DNA of 64,000 nucleotides from Diphasiastrum complanatum (Eukaryota; Streptophyta; Lycopodiopsida; Lycopodiales; Lycopodiaceae). The stretch is from assembly GCA_029204225.1 (NCBI GenBank), contig CM055108.1, positions 3,335,547 to 3,399,546 of the forward strand. Direction: 5' to 3'. The notes below the pieces were generated by a model. It was not told where the DNA came from. It did not search any database and saw nothing but the letters and a program-made list of their open reading frames with translations. Every line of letters begins with the position of its first letter. Position 1 is the first letter of the stretch. Of this stretch, positions 21,858-32,575 are shown one piece after another. The translations under genes were made by a program, and so were the position numbers.

Positions 21858-24800
21858 CTAGCTACGAGCAAGCCGAAAGTAATGAGTGATGGTAGTAGTG
21901 GGTCGTGATGTAGGCTGGTGGGAGGCGTATGAATATCTAGTAGCACTGGATCGAGCCGAAACTCTCTGTGTCTTCGATCTTCGGACGGGGACGTCAAAAT
22001 CCGCAACCGAAATATCCACTCTGTCTCGCTTCTGGAAGAACTGAGTAATGTGAGCCTGACTGGAATCCATATCTGAGAGCGTAGGTAGAAGTGAAGCTCG
22101 TAAAATATACATCTCTCTCAAAAGAAGACCCACACATCTAGCGTCTGGATACTCGAGGAAGGAGCTCAACGTGAGGGGAATATCTCGGTATAAACAATGG
22201 TATCGTCCTCTAATCTCATAGTATACTGGGCAGCGAAAGATGAAATGAAACTCATCTTCCACCTCCTGAAGAGAACAGAGCTGACATATCCGCTGCAATC
22301 TGGGAGTGTCTGTGTATCTACCTGTCTCGATAGCAAGCTGATGAGAAGAGACTCGAAGCTGTCCTATACGATATCTCAGACCAAAAGATAGCGTCTGTGT
22401 AAGATAAACTGGAAGAATAGGCAAGCCCGAAACGTCCAGCCGTAAAAGATGTGTGCCATAATAATGTAGCTTGACCCTATCTGGATCAGGATGTGACCAT
22501 ATAGTGCGTATGTAGCTCCGGTAGATCTGCTGTCTGATATAAGCATGGGTTCCATTCGGAAGATCAAGTGCGGATAAACCCCAAGTCTGAAGAAGGGCTG
22601 AGACACTGCGATACCAAGAGTGCTTGGCTCCCTGATCCGCAATGGTACAAGATGAAGTGAGAGCAGCAACAATGTATCTGGAGGTATCTAGATCTGATAC
22701 CCTGTGAAGAAAGGTGATGATCTGAAACATAGCACCAACAACTAATGGAGGAGAAGCAAACTCGGCTAGTATGATATCATGTGGTACTGAGGGCTTAGCC
22801 CGGATTATCCTACTGAGCATGAGAATCTGGATACGAGTAAGATCTCTCCATGTATCGCGTGATAAATCAGGGCACCAAGTCTCAGCCGAATATAGCACAA
22901 CTGGGGAGACAGTAGCAGAAAATAGTAGGCATCTGGTAGCAGGATCCTGCACATAATAAGTAGAGCAAAATCTCTCCATATGCACAAGAGCGGTATGCCC
23001 CTTGCGGAGCCTGGCGGTGGCTGCTGGTCGAAAAGTGAGTAGCGGACCAGAGAAAAGAACTCCCAGATAGGTGTAGGAGGTCACGATCTCAATCGGTAGC
23101 CCGTCATAATAGAAAATCACATCTCTCATATGCTGTCTGTTGGTGTTAAACACCATAATCTTAGTCTTCTTAAGGTTAACCGTCAATCCCCAACGCTGGC
23201 AAAAGTGATGTAAAGCAGAAAGGTGACTCTGTAAACCAGCTGCAGAGGATGAGAGGAGAACCACATCATCAGCGTACAAGAGAATGGGGATAATAATGTC
23301 TGCTAGGGGACAGCCCTCTCCACCTTCCTCGCGAATAATCCGCTCGAGGTCATCTATATATAGTGCAAAAAGAGTGGGTGATAAGGGGCAACCCTGCTTC
23401 ACACCAATGGTAGAATGTATCTGTGAGGACCAGCCACTACCATCTCTGAAACGTGCCAAGACTCGCTCATATAAAGTAATGATCGCAGCAATAGTATCCT
23501 TTGAAAAGCCAAGTGAAGACAGTCTCTGGAAAAGAAGATGTCGTGGAACAGAGTCAAAAGCTTTGCGAAAATCCACAAAGCAACAGTAAATTCTCTGTTT
23601 CCGATGTCGAGCCTCCTCAATAGTGCATCTCAAAATGAAGATCTGGTCTGAAGTAGAATATCCCGGTCTGAAACCAGCTTGACCCATAGCGTGTAAACCC
23701 TCAGTTTCAGCAAAAGATCCAGTAACTGTCTGTAGTATAGAGCCATATATCTTAGCCAGAGTGTGGCCAATCATAATGGTGCGGTAGTTTCCTACATTCA
23801 TGGGATCACCTGCCTTGAGGATGGGGTGAAGGATATTAGTACACCAAGCCGTAGGAAAACCAGAAGTAACAGCTGTGTTAAAAACATGAGCAATGTAAGG
23901 GGAGATGAGATGTGCTATGGGCTTTAGGAAGTCTACACTTAAGGAGTCATAGTCAGTGGCTTTATTTAGTTTGGCATGTTTAATGGCGTTTTCAACCATG
24001 TCAGGGGTGAAAAGTGAGCAGTGGTCAGGTCTCGGTGAGAGTGAGGTAGGAGGAGAGTCCGTGGTATATAACTCCGTGGCATACTCGGTCCAGGATTCGA
24101 TGGCTATGGGGGCCAATGTTGAAGAGTGTCTGGTGAAATGTTTCCAGAAAAAAGAGGAGGAGGGTGAATCTAAAGAGTTGATCATTTTTTGGCAGAGTGA
24201 TTGTAGGTACTTGATCTTCTTTGTTCTGGTGGTTCTATGATATTCTTTCTGGCATTGTTTGAGTGTGGCAGGGGAGTGTGACCTGGCATATGTCACATGA
24301 TTGTGAAGAGAGCGGTATTCTGCATCATACCATCTGTTGTGAACACTTCTGTGAGATGATGTCGTTTTGGTGGGGAAGGATGAGGAAGCAGCAGCTAAGA
24401 GGGATGTAGAGAGAAAAGTGGCTTGCTGGTCAATTGGTGCCATGAACGGGAAGTTAGCGAGTAGTTGGGATAAGATTGTGGTGTAATTAGTGAATCCAGA
24501 TTGGGTGAAAGGAATACGTTTATGAGTGGGAAGAGAGCAAGAAACTTGCAAAGAAGAGGTTATGTGACCAAGTGAGATGTGTAAGAGTGAGTGATCGGAA
24601 ATGGTAGGGGGTGTAATGGAGAAATCAGAAATGTGAGAGATCAAAGCAGGTGATCCAATGAAGTAGTCGACCACACTATGTCCTCCACCATGAGGATAGC
24701 ATGTATATGCTGATGAGGAAGGCCACTGTGTGAGGCCATTCAAAATGGCAAGAGCGTGTGTCTCTGCTAGAGTGATCAACTGCTCCCCGAAAGATGTAGC

Positions 24801-25361
24801 TGGAGTGTCTGCATCCTGTGATACCCGGTCTAGCCCCATATCCAAAGGGTAAAGCCTGAGAAGATCCGTAGCTGCATGAAATTCGGTTTGTCTAGAGCTT
24901 GTGCGGGCGTTGAAATCACCTGCTAGTAAAATGGCACCCTGCTGAGAAAAGATAGCAATATCATCTGAGAGAGCCTGAAAAGGGTCCCCGCCAAACTCAG
25001 CAAACACTGAGGTCTGTGGAGCAAAATAGCATACAGCTATATAGATGTCCTGAGGTAATCCCAATAGTGAGCCAATAATGTGTAACCAAATATAGCGAGC
25101 GTATGGATCTTGTTTAACCATCTGAACTGTGGTGTCTCTGTATAAACAAGCTACTCCTCCAGATCCTCGACAAGTTTTTCCCCTAACAAATGGACGAAAA
25201 GCAGAATGCCAAGAGTACTCCTGTATATTTGGAAGAGGATGATATAAGGACTCATGAGTTTCAGCCAACAACAAAATGTCGCATTTTCTAATAAAATCAG
25301 CAAAGTCTCCGGCTGATGACGAAGATAAAAAACCATTACAATTCCAGAAGCCAAGTCTCAA
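21858..25361 (-). CDS. LINE J ORF2: endonuclease-reverse transcriptase, intact, 1167 aa
   Basis: The replicase of an L1-type LINE, which nicks the target and reverse-transcribes its RNA there. The N-terminal endonuclease has its active-site blocks FWNCNGF (residues 5-11), LAETHE (33-37), GDFNAR (about 149) and SDH (about 254). The RT has FVDFRKAFDSVP (about 596), GCPLSPTLFALYIDDLE (about 650) and YADDVVLLS (about 697). A C-terminal zinc-binding motif CQLCSLQEVEDEFHFIFRC lies near 1025, followed by a basic tail. No stop or frameshift is seen. The start is 48 bases after the ORF1 stop, at the first ATG before RLGFWNCNG. Confidence 0.93.
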   Translation of the reverse strand: MRLGFWNCNGFLSSSSAGDFADFIRKCDILLLAETHESLYHPLPNIQEYSWHSAFRPFVRGKTCRGSGGVACLYRDTTVQMVKQDPYARYIWLHIIGSLLGLPQDIYIAVCYFAPQTSVFAEFGGDPFQALSDDIAIFSQQGAILLAGDFNARTSSRQTEFHAATDLLRLYPLDMGLDRVSQDADTPATSFGEQLITLAETHALAILNGLTQWPSSSAYTCYPHGGGHSVVDYFIGSPALISHISDFSITPPTISDHSLLHISLGHITSSLQVSCSLPTHKRIPFTQSGFTNYTTILSQLLANFPFMAPIDQQATFLSTSLLAAASSSFPTKTTSSHRSVHNRWYDAEYRSLHNHVTYARSHSPATLKQCQKEYHRTTRTKKIKYLQSLCQKMINSLDSPSSSFFWKHFTRHSSTLAPIAIESWTEYATELYTTDSPPTSLSPRPDHCSLFTPDMVENAIKHAKLNKATDYDSLSVDFLKPIAHLISPYIAHVFNTAVTSGFPTAWCTNILHPILKAGDPMNVGNYRTIMIGHTLAKIYGSILQTVTGSFAETEGLHAMGQAGFRPGYSTSDQIFILRCTIEEARHRKQRIYCCFVDFRKAFDSVPRHLLFQRLSSLGFSKDTIAAIITLYERVLARFRDGSGWSSQIHSTIGVKQGCPLSPTLFALYIDDLERIIREEGGEGCPLADIIIPILLYADDVVLLSSSAAGLQSHLSALHHFCQRWGLTVNLKKTKIMVFNTNRQHMRDVIFYYDGLPIEIVTSYTYLGVLFSGPLLTFRPAATARLRKGHTALVHMERFCSTYYVQDPATRCLLFSATVSPVVLYSAETWCPDLSRDTWRDLTRIQILMLSRIIRAKPSVPHDIILAEFASPPLVVGAMFQIITFLHRVSDLDTSRYIVAALTSSCTIADQGAKHSWYRSVSALLQTWGLSALDLPNGTHAYIRQQIYRSYIRTIWSHPDPDRVKLHYYGTHLLRLDVSGLPILPVYLTQTLSFGLRYRIGQLRVSSHQLAIETGRYTDTPRLQRICQLCSLQEVEDEFHFIFRCPVYYEIRGRYHCLYRDIPLTLSSFLEYPDARCVGLLLREMYILRASLLPTLSDMDSSQAHITQFFQKRDRVDISVADFDVPVRRSKTQRVSARSSATRYSYASHQPTSRPTTTITHYFRLARS

Positions 25362-25409
25362 ATTGGTAGGGGATCTCGGGTAGCTTCTATATCCGGGGGC
25401 CCCTAGTTC

Positions 25410-26366
25410 CTATTGTGGAAGGTCGAAAAATCTCGGTTTCCCGTCAATAAAAACAACCCTTTGCCCTTTCTCTTTCGCTTCAAGGATAATCTTTTTTCTT
25501 GCCAACCATTGAGTATTTGTTAAGTCATCATCCATATAAATGAAAGTACCTTTAAGCTTTGCCCTAAGCCGAAGGGCAGCATTGCGTTGTGAAAGCGAGC
25601 GGAACTTGATAAACAAAACATTGTCATCAAATTTACTACGCCAAGCAGTATCAAAACCATCAGCCACATGAGATAACTTGGAAATGAGCAAATCCGTAGC
25701 TTCTTCCAACGGTTTTCCACCATTGGCAATGCCTCTTACTCTAATGTTAAAGGCTTTTTTGGCCCTTCTGGCTTGTTCACCCAAAACTGTCTCCAAATCG
25801 TTTTCCTTCGGAAAAGATGAAATCTGAGAGTGATTACCTTGCTTAAGGATCGATGTCGTTTCTTCAACCTGTTTTGCGAGTGATGAGAGTTTGCTGCCCA
25901 TATCATCCGGTTTGAAGAGTGCTGCCCACGTTTTCGTCTCCTCGACTTGTTTCTCCAAGCTATTGATCTTGTTGGAAGTCTCCTCCAAGGCACTTTTTTC
26001 TGCAATTCGTTGCTTAAGATATATATTTTCTTGCTCAAGCTGCTCCACACGTTCCGTGACACCAAAAAGATCCTTAGCTAACTTGCTATTTTCAGCTTCA
26101 AAGAGGTGTAGTTGTTTCTTAAGTCCAAGAATTTCTTGTCGGATAAAACTAAGATCATAAGCAAAAAGACTTTCGGTAGGTTTGGAAGGAGTGTAGTCAA
26201 TGGCAGCCATGTTGACAGGAATGTCACTAGTTTCTATCACCGAAGACGGCTCCTCCATCACTACCGGTGATGGGGGGGTGTCCAACAGGGAGGGGGGTGT
26301 AAGAACACCCCCCTTTTTCTTAGGTGCCATAGGAGGCGGTAAGCAGATGGAGGACAGTGTAGACAA
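25410..26366 (-). CDS. LINE J ORF1: RNA-binding protein, intact, 318 aa
   Basis: ORF1 proteins of L1-type LINEs bind the element RNA. Residues about 60-190 form a heptad-rich coiled coil (LRQEILGLKKQLHLFEAENS, VEQLEQENIYLKQRIAE, INSLEKQVEETKTW). Residues about 210-318 are a basic domain shared with the other ORF1 remnants here: FNIRVRGIA, FDTAWRSKFDDNVLFIKF, FIYMDDDLTNTQWL, KPRFF. The first ATG at 26366 is kept; a second, MAPKKKGG, thirteen codons on is an alternative start. ORF2 follows after 48 bases. Confidence 0.88.
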   Translation of the reverse strand: MSTLSSICLPPPMAPKKKGGVLTPPSLLDTPPSPVVMEEPSSVIETSDIPVNMAAIDYTPSKPTESLFAYDLSFIRQEILGLKKQLHLFEAENSKLAKDLFGVTERVEQLEQENIYLKQRIAEKSALEETSNKINSLEKQVEETKTWAALFKPDDMGSKLSSLAKQVEETTSILKQGNHSQISSFPKENDLETVLGEQARRAKKAFNIRVRGIANGGKPLEEATDLLISKLSHVADGFDTAWRSKFDDNVLFIKFRSLSQRNAALRLRAKLKGTFIYMDDDLTNTQWLARKKIILEAKEKGQRVVFIDGKPRFFDLPQ

Positions 26367-26429
26367 ACGGCCAGGCGTAGCAGTGCAGTAGCGCAGACCA
26401 GCGCAGGGCAGGTGCGAAGGTCAGCACTG

Positions 26430-26467
26430 CAGCGCCAGCAGGGCGGACAGCAGCGCCAGCAGGGCGG
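26430..26467 (-). promoter_or_regulatory. LINE J 5' UTR short tandem repeat
   Basis: The 17-base unit CAGCGCCAGCAGGGCGG occurs twice (26430 and 26451, + strand) in a GC-rich 5' UTR, reminiscent of promoter monomers of some LINEs. A promoter role is inference. Confidence 0.4.
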
Positions 26468-26487
26468 GTGGGCGCGCAAGAGAGAGA

Positions 26488-26580
<93 letters not shown>
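26468..26580. repeat. (GA)n microsatellite, about 110 bp
   Basis: Tail of LINE K, ending in (AAAG)n next to the TTAATAAAA complement. Confidence 0.93.
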
Positions 26581-26583
<3 letters not shown>

Positions 26584-26609
26584 AAGAAAGATTTTATTAA
26601 TGTCCTTGA

Positions 26610-26623
26610 ATACCCTAAGGTAC
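26610..26623 (-). promoter_or_regulatory. LINE 3' UTR stem-loop (copy K)
   Basis: On the element's strand GTACC-TTAG-GGTAT. The third pair is A-T instead of G-C (both sides changed), and the first pair is G-U. Pairing is kept despite four changed positions. Confidence 0.68.
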
Positions 26624-26955
26624 ATAGGACTCAGAAAAGGTACATGTCAAGTGTGCACATAAATTAGGAGCTTAAAGCTCAATCATCTATAAAACAGGAA
26701 CTGCAAATACAATGCATAAAGAGTGTGATTGGAGAATCCCGGAAAAGACAATGATTACGTCCTCGAATCTCATAATAGACAGGGCATCTGAATAGAAAAT
26801 GCTCCTCTGACTCCACCTCCCCCTAATGTGCACATTTGACAAAGTCTGCTCGTATGACGGATGCCTTGGAAGCGCCCCGTGTCCACACATAGCTGATCTG
26901 AGGAAACTTGGAACTGACCTAGTGTAAAACGGAGGCAATGTGGAAGTCCGCCAGT

Positions 26956-27347
26956 TTATATAAAGATTAGAAGATTTAATAGTTTTGGCTGACCACCTTT
27001 ATGTGAAGGAGTTATCTTGGAGAAATAATGCATGATGCCTTTAGCATGTTGTCAAATATTTTTGATGACTACCTATGAATATCCTTCATAAAAGCAATGT
27101 AGCTTTATGACATTATAAATGCATACACATGAGTTTATCTTTAGAGACTTTCATCAAGTATGTTTTTATCAAAGAGTTTCAGTAAGGATATTTGAGATAT
27201 CTTGTGAAGTTTGTTTTTGATTTTTTGTTGAATCTATCTCACAACCCAGTTTCTTAGTTTTCTGTTAACTTGGCCTCTCAATTGAAAATAGATAAACTTA
27301 TACCTTGATTGAGATCAAATTGAGCAAAGTGTTCTTGTTGATTGTAG
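26956..27347 (+). other. End of intron 3, no element recognised
   Basis: AT-rich sequence up to the exon-4 acceptor (GATTGTAG). Nothing else seen. Confidence 0.5.
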
Positions 27348-27421
27348 ATGGACCTTGGAGTGGGATCTTTTGTGGTAGCTAATGCCCTGGTGTCAAGGCA
27401 AGCTCGAAATTTGGCACCAAG
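27348..27421 (+). CDS. PIGW: PIGW-like exon 4 of window
   Basis: 74 nt, phase 0 to 2. It encodes MDLGVGSFVVANALVSRQAR followed by NLAPR, a very conserved PIGW/GWT1 segment that directly follows the ETYG block of exon 3. The acceptor is TTGATTGTAG and the donor GTATGATA. It is isolated by introns of 19.5 kb and 16.7 kb. Confidence 0.92.
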
Positions 27422-28012
27422 GTATGATATATGGACATTCTTTGGATTTGGATGGTATTTGTTGAGCTAAATATGCAAAATGCCCATTCGTGAGAGGTGT
27501 AGCTTTACTGGTTTGCGGAACATGACAATAAGAAAATCATGCAAAAAGAGAGCCAATCAAATAATTGGCCATATATTATTTTTTTCAATTTGACCATAAA
27601 AAATGATGGCACTTTGTTGTGTTCATGGACATCACTTATTTGTTCATGATCTATCACTTAGGATGAGACCTATAGTGATTGAAACTATGCATTGATGAGA
27701 AAGTTCTTTGCCTTTCAAATATTCTCCAGATAATAAAGCCTTAAGCTAGACATTAGAGACAGATGAAAATGAAATATTACCATCCTTTGGAGATCCAACA
27801 AGATGTGCATGAATACCATAAAATCCAAGGAAGATCTACATAGCTATGAATCTTTATATTAGTTTCTATTGTCAAGATGTCCAAACATGTTAAACCAAAC
27901 AATTGTGATATTATATAATTGTAGCTTACCATACATTTGTTTTTTGTCCAAGTACGTATTTGAGAAAATTTTTCACTCTTCTTGTTTGGTCAAAGAAGGC
28001 ACTAAATTTTGA
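27422..28012 (+). other. Start of intron 4, no element recognised
   Basis: AT-rich intronic sequence before the hAT-like element. No motif seen. Confidence 0.5.
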
Positions 28013-28020
28013 GGTCGTGG

Positions 28021-28112
28021 CATAGAATTAATGAACCGTGTACGGTTCACCACGATTATGAGAACCGTATGGTTCTCAGAAAATTTTAGTTGGAACCGTC
28101 ATGAACCGTACA
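28021..28112. repeat. Subterminal inverted motifs, left end of hAT-like E
   Basis: GAACCGT-GT-ACGGTTC (28033-28048) and TGAGAACC-GTAT-GGTTCTCA (28059-28078), then two more GAACCGT copies. They mirror the motifs at the right end; clustered subterminal repeats are typical transposase-binding regions of hAT elements. Confidence 0.75.
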
Positions 28113-28501
28113 ATAAATAAATAAATAAATAAATTATTATTATTTTTAATTTTCCCACCCCCAAAAATAGCCCAATAAAATGCTAAAAAATGCCAAAAAA
28201 AGCATATTTGCTTAGGAGTTTAGAATTTTTAGTTTAAATTAATTTATGGCCTTTTTTTTAACTACCCACCCCCCAAAACAGCCCACAAAAAAGCCAAAAA
28301 AAAGGCCAAAAAAGCTGAAAAAATACCCAAATTGCTAAGAGACAGAGACAAAGAGAGGGGGAGGCTATCATAGTAAACCATTTCATCAGTGTACACAATG
28401 CACATCAATTAGCCATCCATCTGGAAAACAAGTGAGATGCTCAAAAAAAACACTATGAATGGAACATAAATGAACAACATGACAACATCTACAAAATTTC
28501 C

Positions 28502-28924
28502 TCAAGATGCCTGTGTGGCATCCGGATCATCAAAATCATCTAACTCATCCTCCTCTGTCACAACCTGACTGAAGTCATGTAATACTTCTCCCTCAATCTG
28601 TGTCTCTGACAAAGTGATGCGAGATGCACCTCTGCCAGAGCCACGCGGCCTCCGTCTCTGTCTATGTGCCACTGTCTGACTAGAGCCTTTGCCTCTCTTG
28701 GGAAGACCCCCTGCTAGATCCTGGAGGCCTTCCTGGACACCTCCGAGCTGGTGCTGTGGAAGCAGATGTAGTAGGAGGTACCGCTGATGCAGGAATGGGT
28801 ATGGCATGAGATGCAGGCACCCTAAATGTAGGCGGAGTGTATGAATACGGCTGTACTGCAGTCTGGGCATGGACAACTCCTCGTGGATAGTAACCTGCTG
28901 GAAGAAGGGGTCTATGAGTGAAAC
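28502..28924 (-). pseudogene. Probable C-terminus of hAT-like transposase
   Basis: An open frame ending in a basic GRG-rich patch (RRRPRGSGRGASR) and an acidic tail EEDELDDFDDPDATQAS before the stop at 28502. I assign it to the transposase because it lies at the far side of the nested insert, and its acidic end resembles those of plant DUF659/hAT proteins. It could instead belong to gypsy C. The dimerisation domain itself is not seen. Confidence 0.4.
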
Positions 28925-29371
28925 TGTTAGGGACCCAACTCCCTTGGGTCCCAAACCCAAACTTGAGACTGGACGATGACTGGGCCTGTAGACTTGACCG
29001 GTGACTCGTGAACCTGCATGGTTGCCACGTGTCATGATCCAAGAGTGCACATGGCTTGGAGTCTCTCTCCTTGGAGGTATACAAGGGGAGGAGGGCTCAT
29101 TTAACATCCATTCTGTCTACCTAGGAGGAGGTGGATGGAGAGTGTGTGCACGGCCAGGATGTATTGCTAGTGTGAGGCAGGAGATGGCTGAGAGCCTAGG
29201 CGGTGTTATGGGACGCGGTCTGGGATGGAGGTCGGATCCAGCTTGATATGGTCACAGGCCAGGGCACGGTGGGTGGACCTGGATTAGGTCCCATGGCGGG
29301 TGGAACGTGAATTGTTCGGTCTCTTGTGGTTAACCGGCACCTGGAGGTTTGCAGTAAGTAAGATTGTAACA
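28925..29371 (+). repeat. 5' LTR of gypsy D
   Basis: 447 bp, TGTTAGGG...TTGTAACA. By eye it differs from the 3' LTR at about 19 positions plus one 1-base indel, mostly transitions (roughly 96% identity), so the insertion is not very recent. Confidence 0.95.
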
Positions 29372-29373
29372 TA

Positions 29374-29386
29374 TGGTATCAGAGCC
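29374..29386 (+). other. Primer-binding site, gypsy D
   Basis: TGGTATCAGAGCC, two bases after the LTR, complementary to initiator tRNA-Met. Confidence 0.93.
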
Positions 29387-30232
29387 ATTGCATGCTGAAA
29401 GCAGGTGCGTTGATTCGTAGAGTTTCTCTTGTAAGTTTTGGCGCTTCTGACGGTTTTCAAAATGGGTTTAAACTGCATTTTTTATGCGTCTTTTTCTACT
29501 TCCGCTGTTTTTTTTTGAAAAATTCAAGTGAATTTTTTTAAAAAAAATGGTTGGGGCCCTAAGGAGCTGCCACGTGGCATTGTCCAAGGTGGGACAGGTG
29601 GCGGTTCTTCCTATTGAGAATCCGCTCAGGAATCGTGGATTCTTGGTCGCGATGGGGCCCTCCTCAGCGTTAAACAAAAATGTGCTTTCCTTCCATCGCT
29701 GTTTGACCAGCGGGAGTAACCATAATGCATCAAGAAAACCTGCCACGTGGCATCATATGGGCCAGGAGAGGTGCAGCTGGTAGCGCCCTCCCATTGCGAT
29801 GTATGTCAGATCTTCACCTTCCTGAAAATCTACACCAGTTTTCCTCTTCCTATTACTGTCTGCTAGCGATGGACAGTTGGAAGGAAAACTAGAGATAGAA
29901 GGGGAGAAGGGGGCTGTAGGCCACCTGGCAGATTGCTAGGAGAAGGCCAGAAGGCTGAGGTGGAAGCTAGGTGGCAAGGCAAGGCCACTTGGCAGATAGT
30001 GGGATGGCATGAAGAGGGAGGTATGCCTCTTCTATGCTTGTTTTGTGTGAAGAGAGGTGGAGGTGGTGGTGCATCCTTCTCTTTGCTTTCTCTTATTCCT
30101 CTTGGCAGCCATGGACAATACCATTTGGTTTGTGAAGAGACAACAAGAGTAGCCTTGTATCTATCTTCCTTGAGTAGCTTTTGATTCTCTTCTATCATCT
30201 CTTCTTAATTCACCTCTCTTCTCTTTGTAAAA
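29387..30232 (+). other. Gypsy D leader
   Basis: About 850 bp untranslated leader between primer site and Gag. Open frames on either strand here show no motif. Confidence 0.7.
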
Positions 30233-31516
30233 ATGGAGCCTACTCCTACTACACAGCCTATGTGCCCTGTTCATGAGGCTACAATATCTGCCTCTGTCTT
30301 AGACCCTGATGCTTTGATGCTAGCTATTAACAGTCTACAACAACAAATTGTGGATATGCAAGCTAAGCACAGTCGGGATCAGCAGGATCTCAAGGAATTG
30401 ACGTAGCTAAGGCAATTGGTGCATCAACCCTTGTTTACTCCTGAAGTTTTTGCTGGGGAAAAGAAGGATAGAACCCCGGAGGTGGTCTTACAATGGTTGG
30501 ATCAATGGAATTCGCACTTTTCCATGCACGATTCATCCGAGGACAACAAGATCAATCTAGCCGTCATGTACCTGCGAGGTAAAGCATTTACCTAGTGGCA
30601 AGATATAAGGGGTAAGCTTGAAGTTCCTAGGAATTGGGAGGACTTTTGTAAGGCCTTCAAGGCGGCCTTCCTTCCTATTCTTGATGATTTTGAATTTTAC
30701 CGTCAGTATGCAACGATCCATATGGGGAACCGGCCCCTGGATCAGTATTTACAAGAATTTCAAGAGGTCTATTCTCGTTTTGCAACTAGAATAGATCCTC
30801 TGCTAGTAAAGTTGCATTTCATACTGGGGTTGCCAAGAGACTATCAGCTAGAGGTCAGGAGGAACCAGCCTCTTACCCTCGAGGATGCTGTTCGCTTCGC
30901 CAGAATCTACGATGATACTCGTACGATGGCTAAGCCTGAGACTGGTGTCTTGCCCGACGGAAAGCGTAAGAAGCCTTTCTTTCCAAAGAAATCGAAAGAT
31001 AAGGCAAAGGAAGGGGCTTCAGGTTCAGGGAAAGCAAAGAAAAGATCTACCTTGGACCAAGAAACCTTCATGAAAGCCATAAGCGACAATCTGTGCTTCA
31101 ATTGCATGGAACCACGTCATGTCGCAAAGGAATGTCCAAAGAAACAGAAGGCTAAAGGGGCATCTTTTAAGATGCCAGGTAACTCTAGCATATCTAGTGT
31201 AGATCTTTCCTTTGCTGGTAATTCTGTGTGTGAGCATTGTTGTTTTAATTCGGCTGTTTTTGGCCCTCATGACCTCATTCGGATGAAGGGGGTTGTGGGT
31301 GGCCAAGCCGTAACTGTTTTATTTGATGATGATTCCACACATAATTTTATTAATGCTAATTTGTTGCAGAAGCTAAAGGTGGAAACAAGGCAAAGTGACC
31401 ACCGATACACAGTGAAGCTGGCAACTGGAGCAGAAAGCCAAGTTTGGGACCGGATAGTCCCACGTCTACCAATAGAGATTCAAGCGTACAAGGATAAATT
31501 AGACTTCATATTATGA
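30233..31516 (+). pseudogene. Gypsy D Gag-protease, two in-frame TAG stops
   Basis: Retroviral-type Gag of a plant gypsy element, from ATG at 30233. A retrotrans_gag-like region reads VLQWLDQWNSHF...DFCKAFKAAFLP. A zinc knuckle CFNCMEPRHVAKEC lies near 31100, then the protease VLFDDDSTHNFI near 31320, where DTG/DDG-S has become DDDS. In-frame TAG at 30404 (likely from CAG) and 30593 (likely from TGG) break it. The longest open part starts at 30722. Confidence 0.85.
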
Positions 31517-32575
31517 ATTTAGATAGGGTAGATGTTATACTTGGTAAGGAATGGTTCTATGAGAGGAACGAGTCTATGAAGAAAAACTATGTAACACAGT
31601 TTGTCGTTCTTACATAATGGCTCACTCATAGAATTGAATGGAAATGTTGATATTTCTACTCCGTATATGCTTTCTGCTTTGGAAACTGTTAAATGTATGG
31701 ATATTGTTGATTGCAGTTCTTATTTGTGTTGGTTAAAGGATTTTACTTTCCATGAAGAACGTAGTTTGCAATTTTACAATCTCCAAATGGAATTAATGTC
31801 TAATAAGCTAAAACAAGAAAACTCGCCGGAAGGTGAAATTTTTAGGAAACTTAGACAAGAATTTAACGATGTCTTTCCTGAGCAACTTCCTGAGGGTCTT
31901 CCCCCCTCTAGGGATGTTGACCATGGTATTAAACTGATTCCTGGTAGTTCTCCTATATCACTGTATCCATATAGGATGAGTACTACTGAAGAGGATGAGG
32001 TTTATAGGCAACTGCAAAATTACCTTAAGATGGGCCATGTTAGGCCTAGTAAATCTCCCTGGGGGGCACCTGTTTTTTCCTACCATTCTCGTATATTGGA
32101 TCTTAGGATAGTAAGTTGTCTTACATTGACTGCTATCAGATGTTGATAAAACAGACGGAGGTACTCGTCTTTGTGTGGACTTTAAAAAGTTGAATAAGTT
32201 AACGATTAAAAACTGTTATCCTTTGCCGTGAATGGATGAACTGGTTGATCGATTGCATGGTGCAAAGTACTTCACCAAAATCGATTTGAGATCAGGATAT
32301 CATCAGATTCACATAAAGGCTGAGGATATTGAAAAAACTGGGTTTAGAACTAGATACGGCCATTATGAGTTTCTGGTTTTACCATTTGGCTTGACAAATG
32401 CTCCAGCGACTTTCCAGCAGATGATGAACGATCTTCTTCGTCCATATCTGGGAAAGTTCGTAATAGTCTACTTAGATGATATTCTCATCTATAGTAAGAC
32501 CTTGGAGGAGGATGAGGAGCATCTCAGGACTGTCTTAAAGTTACTTAGACAGGAGAAGCTTTTTGCCAAGGCTTG
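31517..32575 (+). pseudogene. Gypsy D reverse transcriptase, broken
   Basis: The RT N-terminus reads HGIKLIPGSSPISLYPYRMS and GHVRPSKSPWGAPV (31930-32070), then a frameshift near 32080-32140 and a CGA-to-TGA stop at 32229. The palm is open: [30 protein letters not shown] and the catalytic YLDDILIYS (about 32470). The frame stops at 32576, just after the primer-grip region. Confidence 0.85.

Larger units (their letters stand above)
21528..26467 (-). mobile_element. LINE J: full-length L1-type element with intact ORFs
   Basis: 4.9 kb on the minus strand: GC-rich 5' UTR with a short tandem repeat (26430-26467), ORF1 (25410-26366), ORF2 (21858-25361), 3' UTR with hairpin (21656-21669) and a (CT)n tail. 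Both ORFs are open end to end, so it is the youngest-looking LINE in the window. The 5' end abuts the (GA)n tail of LINE K, and both ends border GCAAG(AG)n, so it may have inserted into K's tail. Confidence 0.9.
26468..26955 (-). mobile_element. LINE K: short 5'-truncated copy
   Basis: About 490 bp: pyrimidine tail, hairpin at 26610-26623, and the end of ORF2 encoding SEEHFLFRCPVYYEIRG-like sequence near 26765-26810. Truncated at about 26955. Confidence 0.82.

Noticed and set aside
28680-29246. ORFs crossing the 5' LTR of gypsy D, repeated at 33700-34080
   Set aside because: They run through the LTR boundary, and the same frames occur in both LTRs; LTR sequence, not genes.
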